A DNA stretch of 6,313 nt from an uncultured Erythrobacter sp. (GCA_947258465.1 CAMYIQ010000254.1:1-6313), one strand, 5' to 3'; shown: positions 1 through 6,036, counted from the stretch's first letter. Notes: generated by a model not told the origin, from the letters alone. A program made the numbers and translations.

Positions 1-1
1 G

Positions 2-2245
2 CTGCCAGGTGTTCTGGACGTCAACGTGAACCTCGCATCTGAAAGTGCAGCGGTGACAATTGCCGAGGGCGCAGTGACCCCACAGCAGCTTGTGACTGCA
101 TCGCGCGCGGCTGGCTATCCAGCGGAGCTTGCAGAGACGAGTGAGGGCCTCTCGGCAGCGGTCCGCAAGGAAGAAGACGCTCGTCTGATCGCCCGCAATA
201 CCGTGTTCGCTGCTCTGCTGGCGCTTCCTGTTTTCGTGATTGAAATGGGTAGTCATCTGATCCCTGGGGTGCATGAGCTGATAACTGGGACGATTGGGCA
301 GCAGATGAACTGGTATCTCCAGTTCGTGCTCACGACGATCATACTCGTGGGGCCAGGACGGGTGTTCTATGCCAAGGGCTTTCCTGCGCTGCTGCGTGGT
401 GTGCCGGATATGAACAGTCTTGTTGCGGTGGGGACTGGCGCGGCCTGGGCGTACTCGGTGGTGGCGACCTTCCTGCCTGGGCTTCTGCCCGACGCGGTGC
501 GCACGGTCTATTTCGAGGCTGCCGCCGTGATCGTCGTTCTGATCCTTCTGGGCCGCTGGCTGGAGGCGCGTGCCAAGGGCCGGACCGGGGCGGCGATCGA
601 ACGACTGCTTGGACTGCAGGCCCGCACGGCGCGCGTTATCCGCGAAGGTGTGGCGGAGGATCTAGATATTGACGATATCCGAGTCGGTGACATCCTGTTA
701 GTGCGTCCCGGCGAACGCATCGCCCTTGATGGCGAGGTTTTGAGCGGTGAGGCCTATGTGGACGAGAGCATGATCACCGGTGAGCCCGTGCCGGTGGCCA
801 AAGCCGAGGGCGACACGGTGACGGGTGGCACGGTCAACGGCGCGGGCAGTCTGCACGTTCGCGCGAGGCGGGTGGGCGCAGATACAACGCTGGCGCAGAT
901 CATTCGCATGGTTGAGGACGCACAGGGAGCTAAACTGCCCATTCAGGGGCTGGTTGACCGGATCACGCTATGGTTCGTCCCTGTTGTCATGGCCGTGGCC
1001 GTGCTAACTGTGACGATATGGCTGGCGGTCGGGCCAGCCCCAGCCGTGACGTTGGCGCTTGTCGCCGGCGTGTCGGTTCTCATTATTGCCTGCCCCTGCG
1101 CCATGGGGCTGGCGACGCCCACCTCGATCATGGTGGGTACCGGGCGTGCGGCGGAAATGGGTGTGCTGTTCCGCAAGGGCGACGCGTTGCAGGCCTTGGC
1201 CTCCGTCGATGTGGTTGCGCTCGACAAGACCGGAACGGTCACCGAAGGGCGCCCGGAGCTGACTGATCTGGTGCTGGCCGACGGGTTCGAACGGGCGAAG
1301 GTCTTGTCGTTAATCGCTGCGGTCGAGAGCCAATCGGAGCATCCCGTTGCCGAGGCAATTACCCGCGCGGCGCAGGCGGAAGGGGCGGCCCGTGTCGAAG
1401 TGGACCAGTTCGAGTCCGTTACCGGCTACGGTGTTCGTGCCCGCGTGTCGGGGTATGACGTGCTGGTCGGGGCGGACCGCTTAATGGCACGCGAAGGGCT
1501 GGACCCTGGCTCCCTTTCCAAGGCGGAGGCCGACCTTGCTGCAAAGGGCCGCACCGCGCTTTACGCTGCGATCGACGGGCGCGTCGTTGCTGTCATCGCC
1601 GTCGCCGATCCGATCAAATCAGCAAGCGCTGAAGCGATCCACGCCCTGCATGCGGCGGGTTTGCGCGTGGCGATGATCACCGGTGACAAGCACGAGACGG
1701 CCACGGCCATCGCCCGCGAGGTGGGCATCGACACGATTGTTGCGGGCGTGTTGCCGGACGGCAAAGTCGCGGCGCTCGACAAACTGCGCGAGGGTGGTTC
1801 CCAGGTGGCCTTCGTAGGCGACGGGATCAACGATGCGCCCGCGCTGGCCCATGCGGACGTCGGCATCGCGATTGGCACCGGGACCGACGTAGCTATCGAA
1901 TCTGCCGATGTCGTGCTGATGTCTGGCGACCTGCGCGGCGTCGTGAATGCGTTTCAAGTTTCCCGCCACACGATGCGAAATATCCGGCAGAACCTGTTCT
2001 GGGCCTTCGGCTACAATACCGCGCTCATTCCCGTGGCGGCTGGTGTGCTTTACCCGGGTTTTGGGCAGCTGCTGTCGCCGGTTCTAGCGGCGGGGGCGAT
2101 GGCGCTCAGCTCGGTCTTTGTGCTGTCGAACGCGCTGCGTCTGCGCCGGTTGCGCCCGGCGATGAACGAGGGGGCGCGCGCTGGAACTTCAAATACTACG
2201 CACGTGGCCCAACCGGCGCCGGCGGAACAGGAGGCGCGAGCATGA
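2..2245 (+). CDS. copA: Copper-exporting P1B-1-type ATPase CopA, 5' end outside window
   Basis: This protein exports Cu(I) from the cytoplasm across the inner membrane, driven by ATP. The frame is open from base 2, and its first codons (LPGVLDVNVNLASE) are the second half of a heavy-metal-associated domain, so the true start lies before the window; the GTG at 26 is internal. Numbering from that GTG, I see the TGE actuator loop at 251-253, the Cu(I)-binding CPC at 356-358, the phosphorylated Asp400 in DKTGT, the HP motif at His439 and the hinge GDGIND at 598-603. The other P1B-1 signatures are YN at 663-664 and MxxSS at 692-696. CPC, YN and MxxSS together indicate Cu(I) rather than Zn or Cd. 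About eight membrane segments are visible: four before the TGE loop, two around CPC and two at the C-terminus. The last ~25 residues are a polar, Ala-rich tail. No lesion is seen. The stop overlaps the next small ORF. Confidence 0.97.
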   Translation: MPGVLDVNVNLASESAAVTIAEGAVTPQQLVTASRAAGYPAELAETSEGLSAAVRKEEDARLIARNTVFAALLALPVFVIEMGSHLIPGVHELITGTIGQQMNWYLQFVLTTIILVGPGRVFYAKGFPALLRGVPDMNSLVAVGTGAAWAYSVVATFLPGLLPDAVRTVYFEAAAVIVVLILLGRWLEARAKGRTGAAIERLLGLQARTARVIREGVAEDLDIDDIRVGDILLVRPGERIALDGEVLSGEAYVDESMITGEPVPVAKAEGDTVTGGTVNGAGSLHVRARRVGADTTLAQIIRMVEDAQGAKLPIQGLVDRITLWFVPVVMAVAVLTVTIWLAVGPAPAVTLALVAGVSVLIIACPCAMGLATPTSIMVGTGRAAEMGVLFRKGDALQALASVDVVALDKTGTVTEGRPELTDLVLADGFERAKVLSLIAAVESQSEHPVAEAITRAAQAEGAARVEVDQFESVTGYGVRARVSGYDVLVGADRLMAREGLDPGSLSKAEADLAAKGRTALYAAIDGRVVAVIAVADPIKSASAEAIHALHAAGLRVAMITGDKHETATAIAREVGIDTIVAGVLPDGKVAALDKLREGGSQVAFVGDGINDAPALAHADVGIAIGTGTDVAIESADVVLMSGDLRGVVNAFQVSRHTMRNIRQNLFWAFGYNTALIPVAAGVLYPGFGQLLSPVLAAGAMALSSVFVLSNALRLRRLRPAMNEGARAGTSNTTHVAQPAPAEQEARA
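2229..2234 (+). promoter_or_regulatory. Perfect Shine-Dalgarno AGGAGG inside the copA 3' end
   Basis: AGGAGG lies 7 nt before the ATG at 2242, within the last codons of copA. It is the strongest ribosome binding site on the + strand half of the window. It argues that translation restarts at 2242, even though the ORF there is only 26 codons long. Confidence 0.6.
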
Positions 2246-2322
2246 CTAGCTGGGATGTAGCGCGCATCACGGGACTGCCTGAACCCGGACCGCTGGACCG
2301 ACTGTTTGGAGCATTCCGATGA
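2242..2322 (+). CDS. 26-aa mini-ORF between copA and the membrane protein gene
   Basis: The ORF encodes a 26-residue peptide that starts MTSWDVARITGLPEP and ends FGAFR. Its ATG overlaps the copA stop as ATGA, and its own TGA overlaps the ATG of the next gene as ATGA, so the three frames are physically chained. An AGGAGG sits at ideal distance. I do not recognise the peptide. It could be a translational coupler that delivers ribosomes to the next gene, a true small protein, or the surviving start of a decayed gene. The DVARITGLPE stretch faintly resembles the first helix of MerR-type regulators, which often follow copA, but this is too short to decide. It has no membrane segment and no cysteine. 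Confidence 0.4.
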   Translation: MTSWDVARITGLPEPGPLDRLFGAFR

Positions 2323-2819
2323 CGGCGGGGCTGGGTAAGCATGGCGCGCTGGGACAAAATTGGCTGGGTGCGCTGCGCAGATACTTCGCCTTCGCCGCCA
2401 TTGCCCATCTGGTCTGGGAGTTCGCGCATCTACCGCTATATACCATCTGGCTCACAGGCACGCCCGGCGAACTCGTCTTCGCCGCGGTCCACTGCACTGG
2501 TGGCGATATACTGATCACGCTCAGCACGATCATGCTGTCCCTCTGCGTATTCGGCAGCTCGGAGTGGCCTAGCACTCGCGGGGGCCGCGTGCTCGGGGGC
2601 GCGGTGATATTCGGTGTCGCCTATACGATATTCAGCGAGTGGCTGAACATTGAGTTGCGCGAGGCCTGGGCGTATCGCGAGATGATGCCGGTGATCCCGT
2701 TGATCGACGCGGGGCTAAGCCCAATTCTACAATGGATCGTTATCCCGGTCGTCGGTTACTGCTGGGCCACTGGAATCCGGCCGTGGCGGCGCGGGTCTGT
2801 GGACGTGACGCATGACTGA
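2319..2819 (+). CDS. Multi-pass membrane protein of unknown function (166 aa)
   Basis: The protein is hydrophobic, with about four probable membrane segments, near residues 22-44, 62-79, 90-108 and 134-152. Polar and potentially metal-binding residues sit in or beside them: His30, Glu34 and His37 in segment 1, His58-Cys59 and Asp63 at the edge of segment 2, and Glu107 with Glu112/Glu115 after segment 3. The start at 2319 is supported by a TTTGGAG ribosome binding site 7 nt upstream. It overlaps the 26-aa ORF by 4 bp and is probably co-transcribed with copA. I recall similar uncharacterised membrane proteins near metal-resistance genes but can name no family or function. A role in copper transport or in the membrane stress caused by copper is inferred from position only. 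The last 8 bp overlap the start of the ccdA relic, as in an intact operon. Confidence 0.8.
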   Translation: MTAGLGKHGALGQNWLGALRRYFAFAAIAHLVWEFAHLPLYTIWLTGTPGELVFAAVHCTGGDILITLSTIMLSLCVFGSSEWPSTRGGRVLGGAVIFGVAYTIFSEWLNIELREAWAYREMMPVIPLIDAGLSPILQWIVIPVVGYCWATGIRPWRRGSVDVTHD

Positions 2820-3001
2820 CCTGTCGTTTCTTGGAGTGAGCGCGGCCCTGCGCGCTGGGCGCTTCCTTCGCTTTGCCTTGCGCTCTGCCACTGGTGCCGG
2901 GCTACATGTCTTAAATCGCGAGACCGACAACGGCTGATGACGCTCCGGTTGACCGGTGGCATCTCACTTGGCTCAGCCTTTGCTTCGTCCTCGGCTTTCC
3001 C
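2812..3001 (+). pseudogene. ccdA: Relic of ccdA (N-terminal fragment, frameshifted, with stop)
   Basis: The ATG at 2812 begins MTDLSFLGVSAAL, a typical CcdA N-terminus. The reading then has to move by +1 near 2850. In the new frame (2852 onward) the sequence reads LPCALPLVPGYMS, the cysteine motif of CcdA membrane segment 1, followed by a TAA stop at 2912-2914. It continues as IARPTTADDAPVDRW and LSLCFVLGF. The intact CcdA of the same window has SPCVLPLVPGYVS and LSLCFVLGF at matching positions. The fragment ends at the LGF codons (about 2998), where MerR-like sequence takes over. Roughly the first 65 of 240 residues remain, so it cannot make a working CcdA. In the original frame only a 41-aa ORF (2812-2937) would be translated. 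Its overlap with the upstream gene suggests it was once the next gene of the copA operon. Confidence 0.85.
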
Positions 3002-3187
3002 ATGGAGGATATCCGAGGCTTGCTCAATCTTGTCGATGGTGGCACGCAGACCTGCGCCGAGGTGAAGGAACGGACCGAGCTGCACCTCGCGGACGTGCGC
3101 GCCAAGATCGCAGACCTCAAGGGGATCGAGAAGATACTGTCCGCGACCGCCGCGCAATGCTCTGGTAATGACGTGCTGGAGGCACTG
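2990..3187 (+). pseudogene. Relic of a MerR-family regulator (C-terminal effector part only)
   Basis: The reading frame through LGFPMEDIRGLLNLVDG, TCAEVKERTELHLADVRAKI and AAQCSGND matches the second half of MerR-type metal regulators: the LGFSLEEIRxLL segment, the TC(E/A)EV cysteine, the long dimerisation helix with HLADVRAKIADL, and the C-terminal metal-loop cysteine. The whole winged-helix DNA-binding half is missing, replaced by ccdA sequence. The last part of the metal loop, where mercury-type MerR proteins carry a further Cys in a CPxxxAL context, is also absent: only DVLEAL remains before YnfA sequence starts. The two cysteines suggest a thiophilic metal (mercury-, copper- or zinc-type), but the exact subfamily cannot be told. 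An ATG at 3002 opens a frame into the ynfA relic, with no good ribosome binding site. Confidence 0.8.
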
Positions 3188-3477
3188 GCAGAAATCGCCG
3201 GCTGCTTTGCTTTTTGGGCCTGGCTGCGCCTGGACCGTTCTCCGCTCTGGCTCGTGCCGGGCATTGCCAGCCTCGCACTATTCGCCTGGCTGCTGACCCG
3301 CATCGACAGCGATTTCGCTGGTCGAGCCTTGGGGCCTACAGCGGCATCTACATCACGGCATCGCTGTTCTGGCTTTGGGTGGCGGAATCCCAACTGCCGG
3401 ACCGTCGGGACGTGACAGGCGCAACACTTGGTCTGGTCGGCGCTGCAATCATTCTCTGGGGCCGACGATCCTTTTGA
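3185..3477 (+). pseudogene. ynfA: Relic of ynfA, UPF0060 small membrane protein
   Basis: From LAEIAGCFAFWAWLRL through SPLWLVPGIASLALFAWLL to the frame ending VGAAIILWGRRSF, the sequence is a clear UPF0060/YnfA protein, a four-segment membrane protein of about 108 residues, distantly like the small multidrug resistance exporters. Two lesions are visible. The start codon and about the first 12 residues are missing, replaced by the MerR-like fragment. A one-base loss between 3326 and 3334 (GCC TTG GGG CC... where GCC TTN GNG GCC is expected) moves the frame from GRAL to AYSGIYITASLFW. Without the shift the product ends at 3415 with an unrelated tail. The gene is therefore inactive unless the frameshift is a sequencing error, and even then it lacks its own start. 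Confidence 0.88.
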
Positions 3478-3522
3478 TGAGTAGAATCCTTATTGATAGG
3501 TAATGTAGCCGTTCGGTCGAAT
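3478..3522. other. Convergent intergenic spacer
   Basis: This AT-richer 45-nt gap separates the tail of the ynfA relic from the stop of the 68-aa gene on the other strand. I looked for a hairpin with a T-run on either strand and found none, so how the two convergent units terminate is not visible. Confidence 0.5.
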
Positions 3523-3729
3523 TTATGACTTCCGCGGCTCGCACGATCCGGCCAAGTTTTGATAGGCGTCGATCAGTGGACGATTGTGTGTGGCAGTGTT
3601 CGCGTGTTCGCTATCTAGTTTCTCCAGTGCTGTGAGCATGAAATCGGCGATATCCGGCCGGTTCTGCCGGCAGGCATGTATGAATACGCGTAGGATATCC
3701 CGCTCCAATACTTCGGTTTCCGAGATCAT
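3523..3729 (-). CDS. Small protein of unknown function (68 aa), candidate copper-induced
   Basis: The predicted protein is soluble and mostly helical, beginning MISETEVLERDILRVF. It has two cysteines (Cys20, Cys63) and three histidines (His18, His42, His48), and no signal peptide or membrane segment. I chose the start at 3729 rather than the in-frame ATG at 3792: AAGGAG lies 9 nt upstream of the former, while the longer version would read through the candidate promoter and operator. The repeating pattern of charged and hydrophobic residues (ILRVFIHACRQNRPDIADFM, then LTALEKLD) suggests two or three helices. I do not recognise the family. Its position behind a CueR-like operator and next to ccdA suggests a link to copper stress, possibly as a cytoplasmic metal or thiol protein; this is inference. 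Confidence 0.7.
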   Translation of the reverse strand: MISETEVLERDILRVFIHACRQNRPDIADFMLTALEKLDSEHANTATHNRPLIDAYQNLAGSCEPRKS

Positions 3730-3738
3730 GGCAGCTGT

Positions 3739-3744
3739 CTCCTT
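3739..3744 (-). promoter_or_regulatory. Ribosome binding site AAGGAG that sets the start of the 68-aa gene
   Basis: AAGGAG on the - strand ends 9 nt before the ATG at 3729-3727. It is what favours the 68-aa product over the 89-aa reading that begins at 3792. Confidence 0.65.
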
Positions 3745-3761
3745 GAAGCCTATAGAGGGTA

Positions 3762-3792
3762 AACTTGCGGCTTCCAGTACCGGGAAAGTCAA
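3762..3792 (-). promoter_or_regulatory. Candidate CueR-type (MerR family) copper promoter/operator
   Basis: On the - strand a TTGACT -35 box (3792-3787) runs straight into TTTCC-CGGTACT-GGAAG, an inverted repeat with a 7-base spacer (3787-3771). This is the layout I remember for CueR-controlled copA promoters in enterobacteria, where TTGACC is followed by TTCC, seven bases, then GGAAGG. With the 19-base spacing usual for this family the -10 box would be CAAGTT (3767-3762), a poor match to TATAAT, so the -10 assignment is weak; TACCCT or TATAGG further on are alternatives. The site lies between the ccdA stop and the 68-aa gene and points at the latter. No intact CueR gene is in the window. Confidence 0.55.
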
Positions 3793-3821
3793 TTCACGGT
3801 TTCTTCAACGAGCTATGGGCC

Positions 3822-4562
3822 TCAGCCGATCGACGACAGCACCGGAAACGTCTCCAGGAGCCAGAACGCGAACACGGAAAGGTATCCAGTCATCATGGCG
3901 ACGCCCATGGCGATCATGATCATTCCGGCCAGCATCTGCAGACTGCGTCCCATGCGCCGGAATGTCTTCAACTTGGTGGACAACGTGTCGGTAAAGAACG
4001 CGGCAAGCAGGAACGGCACGCCAAGACCGAGCGAATAGATCGTAAGCAGTGTAATACCGTTGGCAAGCGTCGCCGAGGCGGCACCGACCGTCAGAATGGC
4101 GCCGAGGATGGGACCGATGCACGGTGTCCAGCCAAAGGCGAAGGCCAGGCCGAGGATATATGCCGAGACGATTCGTCCACCGGGTAGATCGATGTGGAAA
4201 CGGGCCTCCCGCATCATCCATGCCGGCCGGATCGTTCCGAGCATGAACAGCCCGAACAGTGTGACGATCCCGCCCCCGACGATGTTCAACTCGAACCGGT
4301 AACTGAGCAGCAATTGGCCAAGCGCCGAAGCACTGGCTCCGAGGATTACGAAGACAGTGGTAAAACCGAGTACGAAGCAGAGGCTCAGACCGAGCGTCTC
4401 GCGTCGGCCCACAGCGACCGCGCCGGACGGCGAAGCAATGGTCGACCGGCCGGCGACATAGGAAACATATCCTGGCACCAACGGCAGCACGCAAGGCGAC
4501 AGGAACGAAATAACGCCGGCCAGAAAGGCACTGACGATTCCAATATTGGAGAGTTCAGCCAT
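3822..4562 (-). CDS. ccdA: Cytochrome c biogenesis/thiol electron transporter CcdA
   Basis: CcdA is a six-segment inner-membrane protein that moves reducing equivalents from cytoplasmic thioredoxin to thioredoxin-fold proteins outside. The 246-aa product has the normal family length. Its two redox cysteines are in the expected contexts: Cys24 in SPCVLPLVPGYVSYVAG (segment 1) and Cys148 in FGWTPCIGPILGA (segment 4). Membrane segments fall near residues 8-35, 58-82, 92-112, 131-160, 165-190 and 208-235. The start at 4562 is supported by TTGGAGG 9 nt upstream. It follows the ScsC-like gene by 30 nt and probably shares its transcript, so its likely clients here are the ScsC-like and Sco-like proteins, in the manner of ScsB or DsbD with ScsC. 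It could also serve cytochrome c maturation. It is complete, in contrast to the ccdA relic at 2812. Confidence 0.93.
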   Translation of the reverse strand: MAELSNIGIVSAFLAGVISFLSPCVLPLVPGYVSYVAGRSTIASPSGAVAVGRRETLGLSLCFVLGFTTVFVILGASASALGQLLLSYRFELNIVGGGIVTLFGLFMLGTIRPAWMMREARFHIDLPGGRIVSAYILGLAFAFGWTPCIGPILGAILTVGAASATLANGITLLTIYSLGLGVPFLLAAFFTDTLSTKLKTFRRMGRSLQMLAGMIMIAMGVAMMTGYLSVFAFWLLETFPVLSSIG

Positions 4563-4592
4563 TTGGATAAACCTCCAATGGTGGCGCCGGTT

Positions 4593-5393
4593 TCATCGAC
4601 TCTGATCCTTCCTAGCTTGCTCGATCAGCCGCTGCATGGTCTTCAAGTCAGAGGCGCCGCGCAAAATTTCGTCTCCGATAACGAAGCCCGGCGTGCCATT
4701 GATTCGCAACGCCCGGGCGAGCGCAAGATTGCGCTCGATCTCAGCATCGATCGCGGGATCCTGCATGTCGGTCCGGAGTTGCTCGGCATCGAGGCCGATT
4801 TCCTCGGCGACAGCGATGACTTGCGCTTTGTCGGCGGAGCCCGATACTTGCATCATCGCCGTGTGGAACTGCGGGTAGAGGTTTTGCCTGCGGGCGGCGA
4901 GCCCTGCCCTTGCCGCGAACACGGAATTCGGCCCCAGAATTGGAAACTCCTTATAGACGATCCGCAATTGGGGATCGGCCGCTTCGGCCGCCGCCATCGT
5001 GGGCGCGACTTGCCGGCAGTAGGAGCAATTATAGTCGAAGAACTCGACCATCGTGATGTCACCTTGCGGATTGCCACCAACCGGGCTTTCGGGACTGTTG
5101 AGCAGTTCTTCACGGTGCTCGGTAAGGGCTGCCTGAGATTCTGTCTGTTCTGCCACCCGTTGCTTCCGTTCGAGGTTTTGCATGGCCTCGACGATGACCT
5201 CCGGGTTGGCGACAAGATAATCGCGAACCCGCCGCTCGAACGTGCCCTGTGGTAGGGGATACGACTCGGTCGAGGACTGCCCGGCTGCCCTAAACCCGGG
5301 ATCGAGCAGATACCAGGCGCCTGCAGCAACGACGAGCAGCAGGGGTAGGAGGAGAAAGCCAATAAGCCGCCCCGTGGTATTCAAATGATTCAT
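4593..5393 (-). CDS. Membrane-anchored DsbA-family thiol oxidoreductase, ScsC/Com1-like
   Basis: This is a periplasmic thioredoxin-fold disulfide oxidoreductase or isomerase. Residues 10-30 form one hydrophobic segment after a short basic start, and no clear signal peptidase site follows, so it is probably membrane-tethered. Residues 50-85 (TFERRVRDYLVANPEVI...) match the helical N-terminal stalk of ScsC-type proteins, which mediates oligomerisation in characterised relatives. The DsbA domain follows: VEFFDYNCSYC puts the active site at Cys123 and Cys126, and the cis-proline is Pro235 in NGTPGF. The start at 5393 has GGGAG 9-10 nt upstream. It lies 19 nt after the Sco-like gene and 30 nt before ccdA. 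In copper-tolerance (scs) systems the ScsC partner is kept reduced by a DsbD/CcdA-type membrane protein and protects periplasmic thiols from copper; that role is inferred from family and context. Confidence 0.9.
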   Translation of the reverse strand: MNHLNTTGRLIGFLLLPLLLVVAAGAWYLLDPGFRAAGQSSTESYPLPQGTFERRVRDYLVANPEVIVEAMQNLERKQRVAEQTESQAALTEHREELLNSPESPVGGNPQGDITMVEFFDYNCSYCRQVAPTMAAAEAADPQLRIVYKEFPILGPNSVFAARAGLAARRQNLYPQFHTAMMQVSGSADKAQVIAVAEEIGLDAEQLRTDMQDPAIDAEIERNLALARALRINGTPGFVIGDEILRGASDLKTMQRLIEQARKDQSR

Positions 5394-5412
5394 GTTTATG
5401 TTCTCCCGACTT

Positions 5413-6036
5413 TCAGAACCAGCCTGTCAACCATTCCCACCACCCCTTTTCGGTATGCGACTTTGGCGCATGCGCGTTGTTGATGAGCTGGTTGATGTAG
5501 AGAGTCAAATTTGTCGTGCTGAAATCGGAACCATGAAAGATTCCGGCATGCCGTCCGTTGCGGTCGATGATGTGCGCCAACGGCAACTCCTGGCCGCGGC
5601 TACTCAGCGCAGCAAAACGATCTGCGGCGGCAGTTGTCTCGTCGTCCGATGGGATCACGAGCCGCCAGTTCGCCTCGTCCCACGGAGCCTCGATCGAGGC
5701 ATCTGCGTCGTGAACGGTTACGAACGTGACCATTTCCTTCATGGGTGAAACATTCACCTGTCCTTGCACGCTTGCGAGAACAGCCTGCTGTTCGACGCAT
5801 GGACCGCCACAGCCCGTTGGCACAAAGCTCAGCACGACGATCTGATCATGGAGATCACTGAGGCGCAGGACGTCACCGTCCGGTTCTTCGAGGTTGAGTT
5901 CGGGCGTGGAAGGGCGATCCGCCACCTCGAAGGCCGGTTCGCGATCGGTCATCACCTCGTCGATGCGCTCACCGGGATGGTTTGCAAATGCCGGCTGTGC
6001 GACCAGCAGGAAGGCTAGAATCAGGAAACGCTTCAT
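5413..6036 (-). CDS. Exported Sco-like thioredoxin-fold protein (CxxxC)
   Basis: A signal peptide is evident: a KR start, a hydrophobic core and a probable cut after AFA at residue 18. A thioredoxin-like domain follows. The strand VVLSFVPTGCGGPC carries Cys76 and Cys80 in the CxxxC spacing used by Sco/SenC proteins to bind copper and assemble the CuA site of cytochrome oxidase, and MVTFVTVHDAD and NWRLVIPSDD resemble later Sco strands. His155 in LPLAHIIDRNG could be the third copper ligand, but it sits about five residues later than the usual Sco histidine, and the ELPLAHIID stretch also looks like the cis-Pro loop of TlpA/ResA proteins. The last residues (GWWEWLTGWF) are strikingly aromatic. 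The ATG overlaps the PCuAC stop (ATGA), with GGGAGG 7 nt upstream. A copper metallochaperone or a thiol reductant fed by CcdA are both possible. Confidence 0.85.
   Translation of the reverse strand: MKRFLILAFLLVAQPAFANHPGERIDEVMTDREPAFEVADRPSTPELNLEEPDGDVLRLSDLHDQIVVLSFVPTGCGGPCVEQQAVLASVQGQVNVSPMKEMVTFVTVHDADASIEAPWDEANWRLVIPSDDETTAAADRFAALSSRGQELPLAHIIDRNGRHAGIFHGSDFSTTNLTLYINQLINNAHAPKSHTEKGWWEWLTGWF

Noticed and set aside
26..2245. GTG at 26 as the start of copA
   Set aside because: The frame is open to the window edge, and the codons before and after it form a continuous heavy-metal-associated domain, so the gene begins outside the window.
3002..3415. A single 137-aa hypothetical protein starting at ATG 3002
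   Set aside because: It is a composite of the MerR-like relic and YnfA, and its last ~28 residues are out-of-frame YnfA sequence, so it is better described as relics.
3478..3522. Bidirectional terminator between the convergent units
   Set aside because: Only a three-base CCG/CGG pairing was found and there is no T-run, so no terminator can be supported.
3730..3792. N-terminal extension of the 68-aa protein to the ATG at 3792
   Set aside because: The extension runs through the TTGACT/TTTCC-GGAAG operator and has no good ribosome binding site, whereas AAGGAG lies 9 nt before the ATG at 3729.
3765..4187. A 140-codon + strand frame opposite the ccdA 3' end
   Set aside because: It is a shadow of ccdA, with a His/Gln/Arg-rich sequence and no domain or ribosome binding site.
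4194..5255. A 353-codon open frame on the + strand opposite the ccdA and ScsC-like genes
   Set aside because: It is long but spans two confidently identified genes and the gap between them, has low-complexity polar content, no recognisable domain and no ribosome binding site. GC-rich codon bias creates such mirror frames.
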